From Sulfurimonas sp. (lineage in GTDB: Bacteria > Campylobacterota > Campylobacteria > Campylobacterales > Sulfurimonadaceae), in assembly GCA_027064515.1 (NCBI GenBank), contig JAMOPL010000023.1:1-61142 (forward strand): a stretch of DNA of 61,142 bases. Reading direction: 5' to 3'. Of this stretch, positions 12,919 to 21,816 are shown piece after piece. Position 1 is the first letter of the stretch. Each line of letters starts with the position of its first letter. The notes below the pieces were generated by a model. It had not been told where the DNA came from. It searched no databases and saw only the letters and a program-made list of their open reading frames with translations. The translations under genes and the position numbers were made by a program.

Positions 12919-13805
12919 CTAAAATAGGTGTAATTGGAGCAGGTAAATGGGGTTCGGCTTTAGCTTTTGCTTTTTCAGAAAAGAATGAGGTTTTTATAAC
13001 TTCAAGAAAACCAAGGGATATAAAAAACTTTGTATCTTTAGATGATATTTTAGAGTGTGAATATTTGATTATAACAGTACCAGCACAACAGATTACCTCT
13101 TGGTTAGAGGAAAATTTCATATATAAAAATCAGAAGATTCTAGTTGCTTCAAAGGGAATCGAAGCAACAACGGGAAGATTCTTAAATGAGATATATTCAC
13201 AATATATACCAGATTCAAATATAGCCTTTCTCTCAGGTCCATCTTTTGCAGTAGAGGTTCAGAAATCTTTACCAACTGCTTTGGTTGTAAACTCACTAAA
13301 TCAAGAGTTGAGCGATAAGTTCGCATCATTTTTCCCATCATTTATAAAAGCATATACATCAACTGATGTGATGGGTGCTGAGGTAGCAGGAGCATACAAA
13401 AATGTTATAGCGATAGCTGCTGGAATCTGTGAGGGTTTAGGTCTAGGAAAAAATGCAGCAGCTTCTTTAATCTCTAGGGGTTTAGTTGAGATGCAAAGAT
13501 TTGGTTTAGCATTTGGAGCAAAAGAGGAGAGTTTCACAGGGCTTAGTGGAGCAGGGGATTTGTTCTTAACAGCTTCATCAAATATGAGTAGAAATTTTCG
13601 TGTAGGTTTAGGAATCTCACAAGGAAAATCACAAGAGGAGATTCTTAGAGAGTTGGGGGAGGTCGCAGAGGGGATAGGAACTACTTATGCACTTCATGAA
13701 ATCTCTACAAAACAAAATCTTTACCTACCAATAGCTAAAGAGGTTTATGAGATGTTGGAGGGGAAAAATCCTAAAGAATCTTTGAGAGATTTACTTTCGA
13801 GTTAA
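12915..13805 (+). CDS. gpsA: NAD(P)H-dependent glycerol-3-phosphate dehydrogenase
   Basis: Reduces dihydroxyacetone phosphate to sn-glycerol-3-phosphate for phospholipid synthesis. The 296 residues include the Rossmann motif GAGKWGSALA at the N-terminus, SGPSFAVEV, the catalytic lysine segment AGAYKNVIAIAAG, and GLSGAGDLFLT with the C-terminal EGIGTTYAL region. Overlap of 4 nt (ATGA) with the RCK gene implies translational coupling. All family motifs are present; the length is slightly below the usual 330. Confidence 0.97.
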   Translation: MTKIGVIGAGKWGSALAFAFSEKNEVFITSRKPRDIKNFVSLDDILECEYLIITVPAQQITSWLEENFIYKNQKILVASKGIEATTGRFLNEIYSQYIPDSNIAFLSGPSFAVEVQKSLPTALVVNSLNQELSDKFASFFPSFIKAYTSTDVMGAEVAGAYKNVIAIAAGICEGLGLGKNAAASLISRGLVEMQRFGLAFGAKEESFTGLSGAGDLFLTASSNMSRNFRVGLGISQGKSQEEILRELGEVAEGIGTTYALHEISTKQNLYLPIAKEVYEMLEGKNPKESLRDLLSS

Positions 13806-13856
13806 GGATTCTATTGTACAAAAAATAAGAAGTTTATTTCTAAAGGAAAAAATAAG

Positions 13857-15218
13857 ATGACACAACATATAGAACAGTTTAAAAAAATAGGTTTGGGAAT
13901 CTTAATTGGACTGATAATATTTTCATTATCACTTATAATTTTCAACCCTCTACAAGCATCTCTTTTAGGTATAATAGCACTTTTAGTTACCTTATGGACA
14001 AATGAGGGTTTACCTTTGGCAGTTGTTTCCCTTTTGCCTATTGTATTGTTTCCAGCATTTTCAATTCTTACTACAAAAGCCACAGCAGTTAATTATGCCC
14101 ACCCAATAATCTATCTCTTTTTAGGTGGATTTATGTTGGCTATTGCCGTTGAGAAAAGTAATCTACATACTGTAATAGCAGATAAGATGTTAGGGCTTTT
14201 TCCAAATACTCCACGGGGGATGATATTTTCTTTGGCTATAACTTCAGGGTTGTTGAGTTCGATTCTCTCAAACACAACCACTACACTTTTGTTAATGTCT
14301 ATCGCTCTATTTATCACAACTGATTTAAAATTAAAGATGAGATTCGCTCTTGCTATCGCTTATGGGGCTAGTGTTGGTGGGATTCTTACACCTATTGGTA
14401 CACCACCGAATCTTATTTTATTAGGAATTATGAACGATAAAGGGATGGAAGCTATACCATTTTTCCAATGGGTTTGGATGGTTGCTCCATTGGCGATGGT
14501 TATGTTTGTTGTTGTGAGTTTACTTCTTAGTTTGGGAGTACCAAATACACCAATTCATAGAGATAGTGAAAATAAACCATTAGATTCTACTCAAAAAAAG
14601 ATTATCTATATTATGGGTGGTTTAATTTTTCTGTTACTTATAAATGCTCCAATGAAACCTTTTTGGGGTGGGCTAGGGCTAAGTGAAGCAGGTATTTTAC
14701 TCAGTGCTGGTTTATTACTTTTTATGCCACCTATCAATGTTTTAAAATGGGATGAAGATTCTACGAAGATACCCTATAAAATTATGTTTTTATTTGGAGC
14801 AGGATTCTCTATTGCTAAAGCATTTTCAGGAACAGGTTTAGCTGATGAGGTTGCTTCTTATCTTATTGTTATGACACAATTAAACCCTATTGTTTTATTA
14901 TTTGCAGTAGCTATGCTCATAACATTTACAACCGAGATAACATCAAATACAGCTCTAATCTCTATTATGCTTCCTGTTATCTATTCAGTAGCAGAACAAA
15001 CTGGAATCAATACAACTCTATTTATGATGGTAGCAACTCTATGTGCTAGTTATGCCTTTATGCTCCCAATAGCCACCCCATCAAATGCAATAGCAATGAG
15101 TAGTGGGGCAGTGAATGTAAAAAGTATGATTAGATATGGAATTGTTTTAAATCTAGTGGGAATTTTTTGTATCGTGATGATAGCAGAGTTCTTTTGGAAA
15201 GGGATTCTTACTACTTAG
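13857..15218 (+). CDS. DASS/SLC13-family Na+-coupled anion symporter
   Basis: A 453-residue inner-membrane protein with about 11-12 helices in two inverted repeats. Both family Ser-Asn-Thr motifs are seen (SNTTTTLLLMS near residue 140; TSNTALISIM near 365), each followed by a Pro-rich loop (LTPIGTPPNLILLG and ATPSNAIAMSSG). Relatives import sulfate, dicarboxylates or phosphate with Na+; the substrate cannot be read from sequence. AAAGGAAAA lies before ATG 13857. It overlaps by 8 nt the 3' end of a convergent small membrane-protein gene. Confidence 0.9.
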   Translation: MTQHIEQFKKIGLGILIGLIIFSLSLIIFNPLQASLLGIIALLVTLWTNEGLPLAVVSLLPIVLFPAFSILTTKATAVNYAHPIIYLFLGGFMLAIAVEKSNLHTVIADKMLGLFPNTPRGMIFSLAITSGLLSSILSNTTTTLLLMSIALFITTDLKLKMRFALAIAYGASVGGILTPIGTPPNLILLGIMNDKGMEAIPFFQWVWMVAPLAMVMFVVVSLLLSLGVPNTPIHRDSENKPLDSTQKKIIYIMGGLIFLLLINAPMKPFWGGLGLSEAGILLSAGLLLFMPPINVLKWDEDSTKIPYKIMFLFGAGFSIAKAFSGTGLADEVASYLIVMTQLNPIVLLFAVAMLITFTTEITSNTALISIMLPVIYSVAEQTGINTTLFMMVATLCASYAFMLPIATPSNAIAMSSGAVNVKSMIRYGIVLNLVGIFCIVMIAEFFWKGILTT

Positions 15219-15411
15219 AATCTCTTCGTTTATAAAAACTATAAAAATCTTTCAAAATCAAAAAAACTGTTAAAAACCAAAGCCCATCAAGTATGAAGTT
15301 TTGGTTTAGTCCATTCATATAAAGATAGGGAAAACCTAAAAAAAATGGCCATTTAAAAAAGTAAAAAAATAGTATTCCTACTCCATAGAGTTCTTTTAAA
15401 GTTCTTTTCAT
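15211..15411 (-). CDS. Possible small membrane protein (66 aa)
   Basis: A 66-residue frame encoding two hydrophobic segments (VGILFFYFFKWPFFLGFPYLY and LDGLWFLTVFLILKDFY) flanked by lysine/arginine-rich ends, which looks like a genuine small inner-membrane protein. It occupies DNA not used by any other gene except for an 8-nt tail-to-tail overlap with the DASS gene. The ribosome site is weak (AAGG about 11 nt upstream). No family is recognised. Moderate-to-low confidence that it is expressed. Confidence 0.45.
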   Translation of the reverse strand: MKRTLKELYGVGILFFYFFKWPFFLGFPYLYMNGLNQNFILDGLWFLTVFLILKDFYSFYKRRDSK

Positions 15412-15468
15412 AAAAGTATTTTACCTTTTTAGGATAAAATCCAACAAAATAATTACAAAGGGTTTTAA

Positions 15469-15759
15469 ATGATAGTTCATATAGTTATGTTTAAATTTAA
15501 AGATGAGAATAAAGAGGCTAATTTAGTAGAGGTTACTTCAAGACTAAATGGTTTAGTTGATCTAATTCCAACTCTTAAAACGATGGAAGTTGGAGTAAAC
15601 TTTACAGAATCTGAGAGAGCATTTGATTTGTCTCTTTATAGCACTTTTGAGAGTAAGGATGATTTAAAAGCCTATGCAATTCATCCCGAACATCTAAAAG
15701 TTGTAGAGTTAATCAAAAGTGTAACTATCGAATCTAAGGTAGTTGATTATATTTTATAA
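15469..15759 (+). CDS. Dabb (stress-responsive A/B barrel) domain protein
   Basis: A 96-residue ferredoxin-like dimeric alpha/beta barrel. The N-terminal strand pattern IVHIVMFKFKDE, the central LIPTLKTMEVGVNF and the late HPEHLKVVELIK are the family hallmarks. Members range from stress proteins to small enzymes, so no reaction is assigned. AAAGGG precedes ATG 15469. It is followed 60 bp later by the M48 protease gene; linkage to a common operon is uncertain. Confidence 0.85.
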   Translation: MIVHIVMFKFKDENKEANLVEVTSRLNGLVDLIPTLKTMEVGVNFTESERAFDLSLYSTFESKDDLKAYAIHPEHLKVVELIKSVTIESKVVDYIL

Positions 15760-15819
15760 ATATAGAGTGGAGTTGTTAGTAAAAATGTTAGAATTGCGAA
15801 ATTTATTTAAGGTAAAAAA

Positions 15820-17076
15820 ATGTTAATGACAATAATAGCCATATATAGTATATATGTATTAATCTCAATCTATACAAGTGTGATGCAGATAGGCTATATA
15901 AATATAGCAAAAAGAAAAGAGCCTGTACTTTTAAGTGATACTAAATTTTTAATAGCTGGAAATTATGCTGTTGCAAAAGAGAAACTAAGTATTGTAAACT
16001 CTTTTGTAGATTATATTTTATTTATAGCTTGGATGGGTGTTGGAATCTCTTGGTTACAAAGTAGTATTATTTTAGAAAATGATGCTTTACAAAATATAGC
16101 GATAGTGATGAGTTTTCTTATTATTGGATCTATTATCTCCTTACCCTTCTCTTATTATGAAAAATTTGTTTTAGATGCAGAGTTTGGTTTTAATAAATCA
16201 ACCCTAGGACTTTGGATAAAAGATACTCTCATCTCATTTAGTTTAACACTTGTTTTTGGTTCTTTAGTTGTTTGGGGAATCTATGCAATTATTATTAATT
16301 TTGAGTTGTGGTGGTTATGGAGTTTTATATTTATTTTTGGTGTTATTATCCTTATAAATATGCTTTATCCAGCTTTTCGTGCGATGTTTTTTGACAAGCT
16401 TACTCCGTTACAAGATGAAGAGTTAGATGAAAAAATAAAAGAGCTTATGGATAAAACAGGCTTTGTAAGTTCAGGTGTATTTGTGAGTGATGCTAGTAAA
16501 AGAGATGCTAGATTGAACGCTTATTTTGGTGGTTTTGGTAAGGCTAAAAGAGTTGTGTTGTTTGATACTCTAATAGAAAAGCTAACAACTAAAGAGCTTC
16601 TTGCTGTTTTAGGGCATGAACTTGGGCATTTTGCTCATGGTGATATATATAAAAATATAGCTCTTGTTGGGGCTATGCTTTTTGCTATGTTTGGAATCTT
16701 TGGAAATCTTCCTTCATCATTATATTTAGAGATGGGGATGAGTGAAACTCCAGCAATAATGATGATTCTATTACTTTTATTTATGCCAGTTTTAGGTTTT
16801 GTAATGATGCCAATAATGGGAATCGTTAGTCGCCATAATGAGTATGAAGCAGATAGAATGGGAAGTGAACTTGGTGGTCCAGCTGGGTCGATAGAACTTG
16901 CAAATGCACTTATAAAGTTAGTTCAAGAAAATAAAAGTTTCCCACTTTCACACCCTTTATATATATTTTTTCACTATACACACCCACCAGTAATAGAGAG
17001 ATTAAAAGTTTTAGGTGTTGATATAAATGATACTAGTAAAAGTGCTTTAGAGGGTTCATGCGAAGCAAATATATAG
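15820..17076 (+). CDS. M48-family (Ste24/CAAX-type) membrane zinc metalloprotease
   Basis: A 418-residue polytopic inner-membrane protein with an N-terminal Ste24-like helical region. The zinc motif is HELGHFAHGD (around residue 266) and the third ligand glutamate is in NEYEADRMG (around 346). The architecture matches bacterial Ste24/CAAX-prenyl-protease-1 homologues, which act in membrane protein quality control since bacteria lack prenylated CAAX proteins. Its 3' end overlaps prmC by 19 nt, indicating co-expression. AAGG lies 8 nt before the ATG. Confidence 0.92.
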   Translation: MLMTIIAIYSIYVLISIYTSVMQIGYINIAKRKEPVLLSDTKFLIAGNYAVAKEKLSIVNSFVDYILFIAWMGVGISWLQSSIILENDALQNIAIVMSFLIIGSIISLPFSYYEKFVLDAEFGFNKSTLGLWIKDTLISFSLTLVFGSLVVWGIYAIIINFELWWLWSFIFIFGVIILINMLYPAFRAMFFDKLTPLQDEELDEKIKELMDKTGFVSSGVFVSDASKRDARLNAYFGGFGKAKRVVLFDTLIEKLTTKELLAVLGHELGHFAHGDIYKNIALVGAMLFAMFGIFGNLPSSLYLEMGMSETPAIMMILLLLFMPVLGFVMMPIMGIVSRHNEYEADRMGSELGGPAGSIELANALIKLVQENKSFPLSHPLYIFFHYTHPPVIERLKVLGVDINDTSKSALEGSCEANI

Positions 17077-17885
17077 TAAAAGATGTTTTAAAAGAGATAA
17101 CACAAACTTTAAACTCTAAGATTCCAAGAGCATCAAGAGAAGCCCAACTTCTTTTAATGGCTCATCTTGATGTTGATGAGCTTTGGTTGATGATGAATCG
17201 TGATAAGGAAGTGGAAAATATAGACAGATTAAACTCTTGGATAGAGAGACGAGTGAAAAATGAACCTTATGAGTATATAGTTAATAGTGTAAGTTTTTAT
17301 TCTCAAGAGTTTTATATTGCCGAGGGTGCTTTAATCCCTAGACCTGAAACAGAGATTCTTATAGATGAGATTCTAAAAAATGTAAAAGATAAAGATTCTG
17401 ATTTAACTTTTGTTGAGGTTGGAATCGGTAGTGGAATCATCTCTATAATGTTGGCTTTAAAATTAAAAAATGCTAAGTTTATAGCTGTGGATATATCACA
17501 AAAAGCTCTTGATATTGCGAAGATAAATATAGAAAAATTTGGGCTGAGTGATAGAATTGAACTTAGACTTGGCTCATTACTAGAACCTATAAATGAAAAA
17601 ATAGACTATTTAGTGTCAAATCCTCCATATATTGCTGATGAAGAAATTTTAGAATCAAATCTCTCTTATGAACCTCAAAATGCTCTTTTTGGTGGTGCTA
17701 TTGGTGATGAGATAATAAAAGAACTTCTTGATGAAGTCTTAAAAAGAGAGATTAACTTTTTTTCTTGTGAGATGGGTTATGACCAAAAGGATAAAATTAC
17801 GAACTATTTAAAAGATAGAGATTATAAAGCCTTAGAATTTTATAAAGATTTGAGTAATTTTGATAGAGGTTTTACATTGAGGTAA
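17058..17885 (+). CDS. prmC: Release factor N5-glutamine methyltransferase
   Basis: Methylates the GGQ glutamine of RF1/RF2. A 275-residue protein with an N-terminal helical release-factor-binding domain, the SAM motif VEVGIGSGIISIMLAL, and the diagnostic VSNPPYIADEE catalytic motif. It overlaps the M48 gene by 19 nt and precedes a DUF4149 gene by 4 bp. prmC often sits beside prfA; here it does not. Complete and unremarkable otherwise. Confidence 0.95.
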   Translation: MRSKYIVKDVLKEITQTLNSKIPRASREAQLLLMAHLDVDELWLMMNRDKEVENIDRLNSWIERRVKNEPYEYIVNSVSFYSQEFYIAEGALIPRPETEILIDEILKNVKDKDSDLTFVEVGIGSGIISIMLALKLKNAKFIAVDISQKALDIAKINIEKFGLSDRIELRLGSLLEPINEKIDYLVSNPPYIADEEILESNLSYEPQNALFGGAIGDEIIKELLDEVLKREINFFSCEMGYDQKDKITNYLKDRDYKALEFYKDLSNFDRGFTLR

Positions 17886-17889
17886 GAAA

Positions 17890-18378
17890 ATGAGTAAAAA
17901 AATATATGTGGATTTTAGTTATCTGATTCTTTTAGCAGCAACATTTGGTGCTGTTATAGTTTTAGGTGTTATTGTTGCTCCTGTTGTTTTTCATACAGAT
18001 AAAATCTTGGTTGACCTTGTTATGGATAGATATAATGAGGGAATCATTATGGGTGAGCTTTTTCATAGATTCTCATATTGGATATACTTTGTAGCTTTTA
18101 GTGTTTTTATATATGAATCTTATATATATAAAATAGGGCAGAGGGATGCGATAGCTTTTGGTGCTACTGTAACAGTTTTATTTTCTTCACTAATGTTTAG
18201 TGGAGTCTATGCACCTAAGATTCTAGATATACAAGATTTAGGGATAGAAGCAACACAAAGTGATACTTTTCAAAATATTCATATTGCTAGTGAGATAGAT
18301 TTTAAGATTCTAGCAGTAGGTTTACTTGTGCTTTTTGTAAGAAGATTGATGTTGCTTAGATTACCAAAATCATTTTAG
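17890..18378 (+). CDS. DUF4149/TMEM205-like membrane protein
   Basis: A 162-residue four-helix membrane protein. The order is TM1 (ILLAATFGAVIVLGVIVAP) with the family-typical 'G.iVAPvvF', an amphipathic loop with GELFHRFSYW, TM2, TM3 (AFGATVTVLFSSLMFSGVY) and a terminal TM after HIASEIDFKILAVGLL. This fits the DUF4149 family of unknown function found in many proteobacteria. It is 4 bp after prmC, so it is in the M48-prmC operon. Confidence 0.8.
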   Translation: MSKKIYVDFSYLILLAATFGAVIVLGVIVAPVVFHTDKILVDLVMDRYNEGIIMGELFHRFSYWIYFVAFSVFIYESYIYKIGQRDAIAFGATVTVLFSSLMFSGVYAPKILDIQDLGIEATQSDTFQNIHIASEIDFKILAVGLLVLFVRRLMLLRLPKSF

Positions 18379-18396
18379 AATCTTGGAATAAAATTT

Positions 18397-18444
18397 ATGA
18401 CACAATCAAAAGGGTATTTTGCTCACAAAGCAGATAGTTTTTGA
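18397..18444 (+). other. Tiny ORF or frameshifted gene remnant
   Basis: In the 172-bp gap before the NosL operon, ATG 18397 opens a 15-codon frame ending at TGA 18442. The stop follows a run of five T. If one T were removed the frame would continue for nine more codons (ECEIDKKSK) to a TAA near 18470. It may be a leader peptide, a decayed gene start or chance; GGA lies about 9 nt upstream. No homology is recognised. Confidence 0.2.
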
Positions 18445-18517
18445 GTGTGAGATAGATAAAAAATCTAAATAATTAATAGTTTTAAACTTTCTTAACACTT
18501 TTCTAACAATTGGTAGA

Positions 18518-18523
18518 TATAAT
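18518..18523 (+). promoter_or_regulatory. Candidate -10 for the NosL/ABC operon
   Basis: TATAAT lies 27 bp before the NosL-like gene start, after a run of TTAACA/CTAACA-type sequence. AAGGAAAA at about 18541-18548 is the ribosome site. No TTGAT-N4-ATCAA box is seen here, so FNR-type control is not apparent. Confidence 0.5.
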
Positions 18524-18550
18524 GCTTTTATATTTTAAATAAGGAAAATT

Positions 18551-19654
18551 ATGTCTATCAAAAAAACAATAATTTTAATAACTTTACTGATTTTTTCTAC
18601 AATCAATCTAAATGCAGAAAATTTTACAAAAGTAGCTTCATCTAAACCAGTTTTAGTTCAAAGTGGTAAAGAGAAAGAATGGTGTCCTATTTGTGGTATG
18701 AGTATTAAAATGTTTTATAAAACATCACATACTTCAAAACTATTTAATCATAATAATAAAGATAGACAATATTGTTCAGTAAGATGTTTGGTTGTAGATA
18801 TGAAAGAGTATACAATAGATTTAAAAAGTATTAAAGTTGTTGATGCTTCATCCCAACAGCTGATAAGTGCTATAAATGCTTTTTATGTAGTAGAATCTAA
18901 AGTAAAAGGGACGATGAGCAAGGTTAGTAAACTTGCTTTTGCCACAAAAAATGATGCTAACGAATTTATAAAAAAATATGGTGGAAGAGTTGTTAGTTTT
19001 AAAGAGGTGCTAAAAATGGCAGAGGCATCTTTGAAATCTGATATATCAATGGTTACAAAGAAGAAAGAGAAAAAAATATACCCTATGGGTAAAAAGATTT
19101 TTACTAAAATGTGTAAGCAAGATATAAAGTTAACTGATTATTTAGAGATTAATGAATTAAAATCAGATATAAAAAATAAAAAACTTTGTAAACCTTTAAA
19201 AGAGAAACAACTTCAAGCACTTTCATTGTATCTTTGGGAAGTAAAAAGATTTGAAAGATTAGATAAAATATTAGATAAAATTGATGTACCAAAAGATGCT
19301 AAATGTCCAATATGTGGGATGTTTGTATATAAATACCCTAGATGGGCTGTAAAACTAACTCATAATAAAAAAGATTTATATTTTGATGGTGTAAAAGATA
19401 TGTTTAAATACTATTTTAAATATAAAAATATTAAAGATAAAATTATTGTAACAGATTATTATTCTCAAAAAGCGATAGATGCAAGAACTGCTTTTTATGT
19501 TATAGGGAGTGATATTTATGGTCCTATGGGTGATGAACTTATCCCTTTTCAAAATGAAAATGATGCAAAAACTTTTTATATGGATCATAGAGCTAAAAAA
19601 ATTATAAAATTTAAAGATGTTAAAAAAGAGGAAGTGTATAAATTGGATGAATAG
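18551..19654 (+). CDS. Tandem NosL-like copper-chaperone protein with degenerate cytochrome-like linker
   Basis: A 367-residue secreted protein with an N-terminal hydrophobic signal (IILITLLIFSTINLNA). Two NosL-like units are visible: CPICGMSIK... (about residues 44-160) and CPICGMFVY... (about 251-360). Each has the CxxCGM metal motif and a downstream 'A..AFYV..S...GpMg' segment. Between them lies a stretch (GKKIFTKMCKQDIKL...LQALSLYLWEVKR) resembling a c-type cytochrome fold but without CxxCH. NosL proteins bind Cu(I) for nitrous oxide reductase maturation. No nosZ is in this window, so a broader copper-handling role is possible. It is first in a five-gene operon. Confidence 0.85.
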   Translation: MSIKKTIILITLLIFSTINLNAENFTKVASSKPVLVQSGKEKEWCPICGMSIKMFYKTSHTSKLFNHNNKDRQYCSVRCLVVDMKEYTIDLKSIKVVDASSQQLISAINAFYVVESKVKGTMSKVSKLAFATKNDANEFIKKYGGRVVSFKEVLKMAEASLKSDISMVTKKKEKKIYPMGKKIFTKMCKQDIKLTDYLEINELKSDIKNKKLCKPLKEKQLQALSLYLWEVKRFERLDKILDKIDVPKDAKCPICGMFVYKYPRWAVKLTHNKKDLYFDGVKDMFKYYFKYKNIKDKIIVTDYYSQKAIDARTAFYVIGSDIYGPMGDELIPFQNENDAKTFYMDHRAKKIIKFKDVKKEEVYKLDE

Positions 19655-19955
19655 TTATTTAATTAAGTCTTATAAAATACTATTTTTTAGTTTGATAGTT
19701 ATACTTTTAGTTCTTGCTCAAATTATCTATCTGAGTTATGATAAATCAGTAAATGATGAAGTATTAGAGAAAAAAAATAGTTTTGTAAGTTTAATAACAC
19801 TTCCTGATTTAGCAATCTCAACAGAAGCAACATATGTAAGACATAGAAGTTTAGCTACTGTATTTTCAATATATAAGGATGATGGGACTTTAAGAGAGTA
19901 TTTTCCATCTACTTATACAATTTCACATTCACATATAATTAACAAAAGCGATTAA
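19647..19955 (+). CDS. Small membrane-anchored periplasmic protein of the NosL/ABC operon
   Basis: A 102-residue protein with one N-terminal TM anchor (ILFFSLIVILLVLAQIIYL) and a short periplasmic domain ending in histidines (YVRHRS near the middle, SHSH near the C-terminus). These could bind metal, but that is inference. No named family is recognised. ATG 19647 overlaps the NosL-like stop by 8 nt, and the permease gene starts 5 bp after its stop, so all three are co-translated. GAGGAAG is about 12 nt upstream. Confidence 0.75.
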   Translation: MNSYLIKSYKILFFSLIVILLVLAQIIYLSYDKSVNDEVLEKKNSFVSLITLPDLAISTEATYVRHRSLATVFSIYKDDGTLREYFPSTYTISHSHIINKSD

Positions 19956-19960
19956 ATTTT

Positions 19961-21145
19961 ATGAAACAATATATAAATCTTTATCTACTTGAATATGCAA
20001 TTAATTCTATACTTAGACAAAAATCAAAAAGTTTTTTTATTGTTATAATTTTTACAATATTAGTTTTTTTACTCACTTCTGTATTTTTCATAACTACATC
20101 TATAAAATCAGAGCTAGAATCAACAGTAGAATCTTTACCACAAATAATAGTACAAAAAATGAAAGCAGGGCGACATTATGATATAGATGTGGATGCTCTT
20201 GATAATATTTTAGGGATAGCTGGTGTTAGTGATGGGGTGGCTCGTGTTTGGGGGTATTACTATTTTGAGAATGCTGGAGTTAACTTTAGTTTAGTTGGTT
20301 TAGATGAGTATGAAAAGCAGTATAAAGATAGTTTTTCTAAAATAGTAGATGATTTTGATTCTGCTAAGTTTAGTGATGATTCTATGCTTGTAGGTGTTGG
20401 GGTAAAGAAGATTATGAGTAAGAGTTATTATAAGGATTATTTTAACTTTATAAAGCCAGATGGTGGTTTAAAAAAGGTTAAAATTGGTGGAGTGTTTGAT
20501 GCACAAACATCACTAGAATCAAATGATGTGATAGTTATGTCAAAGGATATGATTCGAGAGATATTTGATATAGATGATTCTCATGCCACTGATTTGATAG
20601 TGAAAGTGGCTAATCCTAAAGAGATTCCTACAATAGCACAAAAGATTAAACTTATGTTTCCTGATACTAGAGTAATTACAAAAGATGATTTAAAAATTAG
20701 TTATCAAAATATATTTGATTATAAAAGTGGTATATTTTTAGCACTTTTTATTATTTCACTTTTTACATTTTTTATTGTTATTTATGATAAGGCTAGTGGT
20801 TTAAGTAGCGAGGAGAAAAAGGAAATAGGGATATTAAAGGCGATAGGTTGGACCATTGATGATGTTTTAAAAGAGAAGTTCTATGAAGCATTTATTATCT
20901 CTTTTATCTCTTATATATTTGGAGTAGGATTCTCATTTGCTTATGTATATATTTTTCAGGCCCCAATTTTAAAAAATATTTTTGTTGGTTATTCTCAATT
21001 AAAAACTAGTTTTGAATTGCCATTTATTTTTGATGTTCAAACACTATTCTTAGTTTTTTTATTGAGTGTTCCAATCTATATATTTGCAACAATTATCCCA
21101 TCATGGAGAATTGCTACATTAGAAGCAGATGAGGTTATACGATAA
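19961..21145 (+). CDS. FtsX/MacB-type ABC transporter permease
   Basis: A 394-residue inner-membrane permease with the type VII layout: TM1 (about residues 24-47), a large periplasmic MacB-PCD-like domain (about 50-250), then three TM helices (about 256-276, 306-335, 360-382). The FtsX coupling segment EKKEIGILKAIGWTIDDVL is clear. Such permeases do not move substrate through the membrane core but drive mechanotransmission or lipoprotein/periplasmic extraction. It overlaps the ATPase gene by 1 nt and follows NosL-like genes, linking it to copper or envelope protein handling. Confidence 0.9.
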   Translation: MKQYINLYLLEYAINSILRQKSKSFFIVIIFTILVFLLTSVFFITTSIKSELESTVESLPQIIVQKMKAGRHYDIDVDALDNILGIAGVSDGVARVWGYYYFENAGVNFSLVGLDEYEKQYKDSFSKIVDDFDSAKFSDDSMLVGVGVKKIMSKSYYKDYFNFIKPDGGLKKVKIGGVFDAQTSLESNDVIVMSKDMIREIFDIDDSHATDLIVKVANPKEIPTIAQKIKLMFPDTRVITKDDLKISYQNIFDYKSGIFLALFIISLFTFFIVIYDKASGLSSEEKKEIGILKAIGWTIDDVLKEKFYEAFIISFISYIFGVGFSFAYVYIFQAPILKNIFVGYSQLKTSFELPFIFDVQTLFLVFLLSVPIYIFATIIPSWRIATLEADEVIR

Positions 21146-21816
21146 TGATAGAACTAAAAAATATTAATAAAGTTTTTGAAGTTAATAAGAACAACAAAGT
21201 AATCGCTTTACAAAATATAAATTTAAGTATAGATGATGGTGAAATTGTTGTTTTAAAAGGTGCAAGTGGAAGTGGTAAAAGTACAATTTTATCATTAATT
21301 GCTGGGCTTAGTAAACCTACAAGTGGGGAGGTTATTGTAGATAAAAAACATATAGCTAAACTTCCTGATAACTTTGCAAGTATATATAGAAGAGATAATA
21401 TAGGTTTTATATTTCAAAAATATAATCTTATTTCAACATTGAGTGTAAGTGATAATATTTTATTACCACTTATACCTTTAAATTTAGACTTTGATGAGTT
21501 AAATAGTAAACTGGACATTGTTATAAATAGGTTTAATATTTCACATAAAAAAGATTCTATTGTTAAAAACTTATCAGGTGGTGAGCAACAAAGAGTTGCT
21601 ATTGCTCGTGCAAATATAAATAATCCTAAGATAATTATAGCTGATGAGCCAACTGCAAATTTGGATGAAAAATTATCTCTAAATTTTATAGAGCAACTCA
21701 AAGAGTTAAAGAGTTTAGGAAAAACTATAATAATAGCAACACATGATCCACTTTTTTTTGGTTTAGATTTTCTGGATAGAGAGATAGCTATAAATGGTGG
21801 AAAAATAGTTTTATGA
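21145..21816 (+). CDS. LolD/MacB-type ABC ATPase
   Basis: A 223-residue cytoplasmic ATPase: Walker A GASGSGKST, Q-loop FIFQKYNLI, signature LSGGEQQRVAIARA, Walker B IIIADEPTANLD and the H-loop ATHD. It is the energising partner of the upstream FtsX-type permease (1-nt overlap), and overlaps the downstream membrane-protein gene by 4 nt (ATGA). All motifs are intact, so it should be catalytically active. Confidence 0.95.
   Translation: MIELKNINKVFEVNKNNKVIALQNINLSIDDGEIVVLKGASGSGKSTILSLIAGLSKPTSGEVIVDKKHIAKLPDNFASIYRRDNIGFIFQKYNLISTLSVSDNILLPLIPLNLDFDELNSKLDIVINRFNISHKKDSIVKNLSGGEQQRVAIARANINNPKIIIADEPTANLDEKLSLNFIEQLKELKSLGKTIIIATHDPLFFGLDFLDREIAINGGKIVL

Noticed and set aside
12803-13541. 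Long antisense open frames over the RCK and gpsA genes
   Set aside because: They lie opposite well-supported genes, have no ribosome site and their translations are compositionally like shadow frames.
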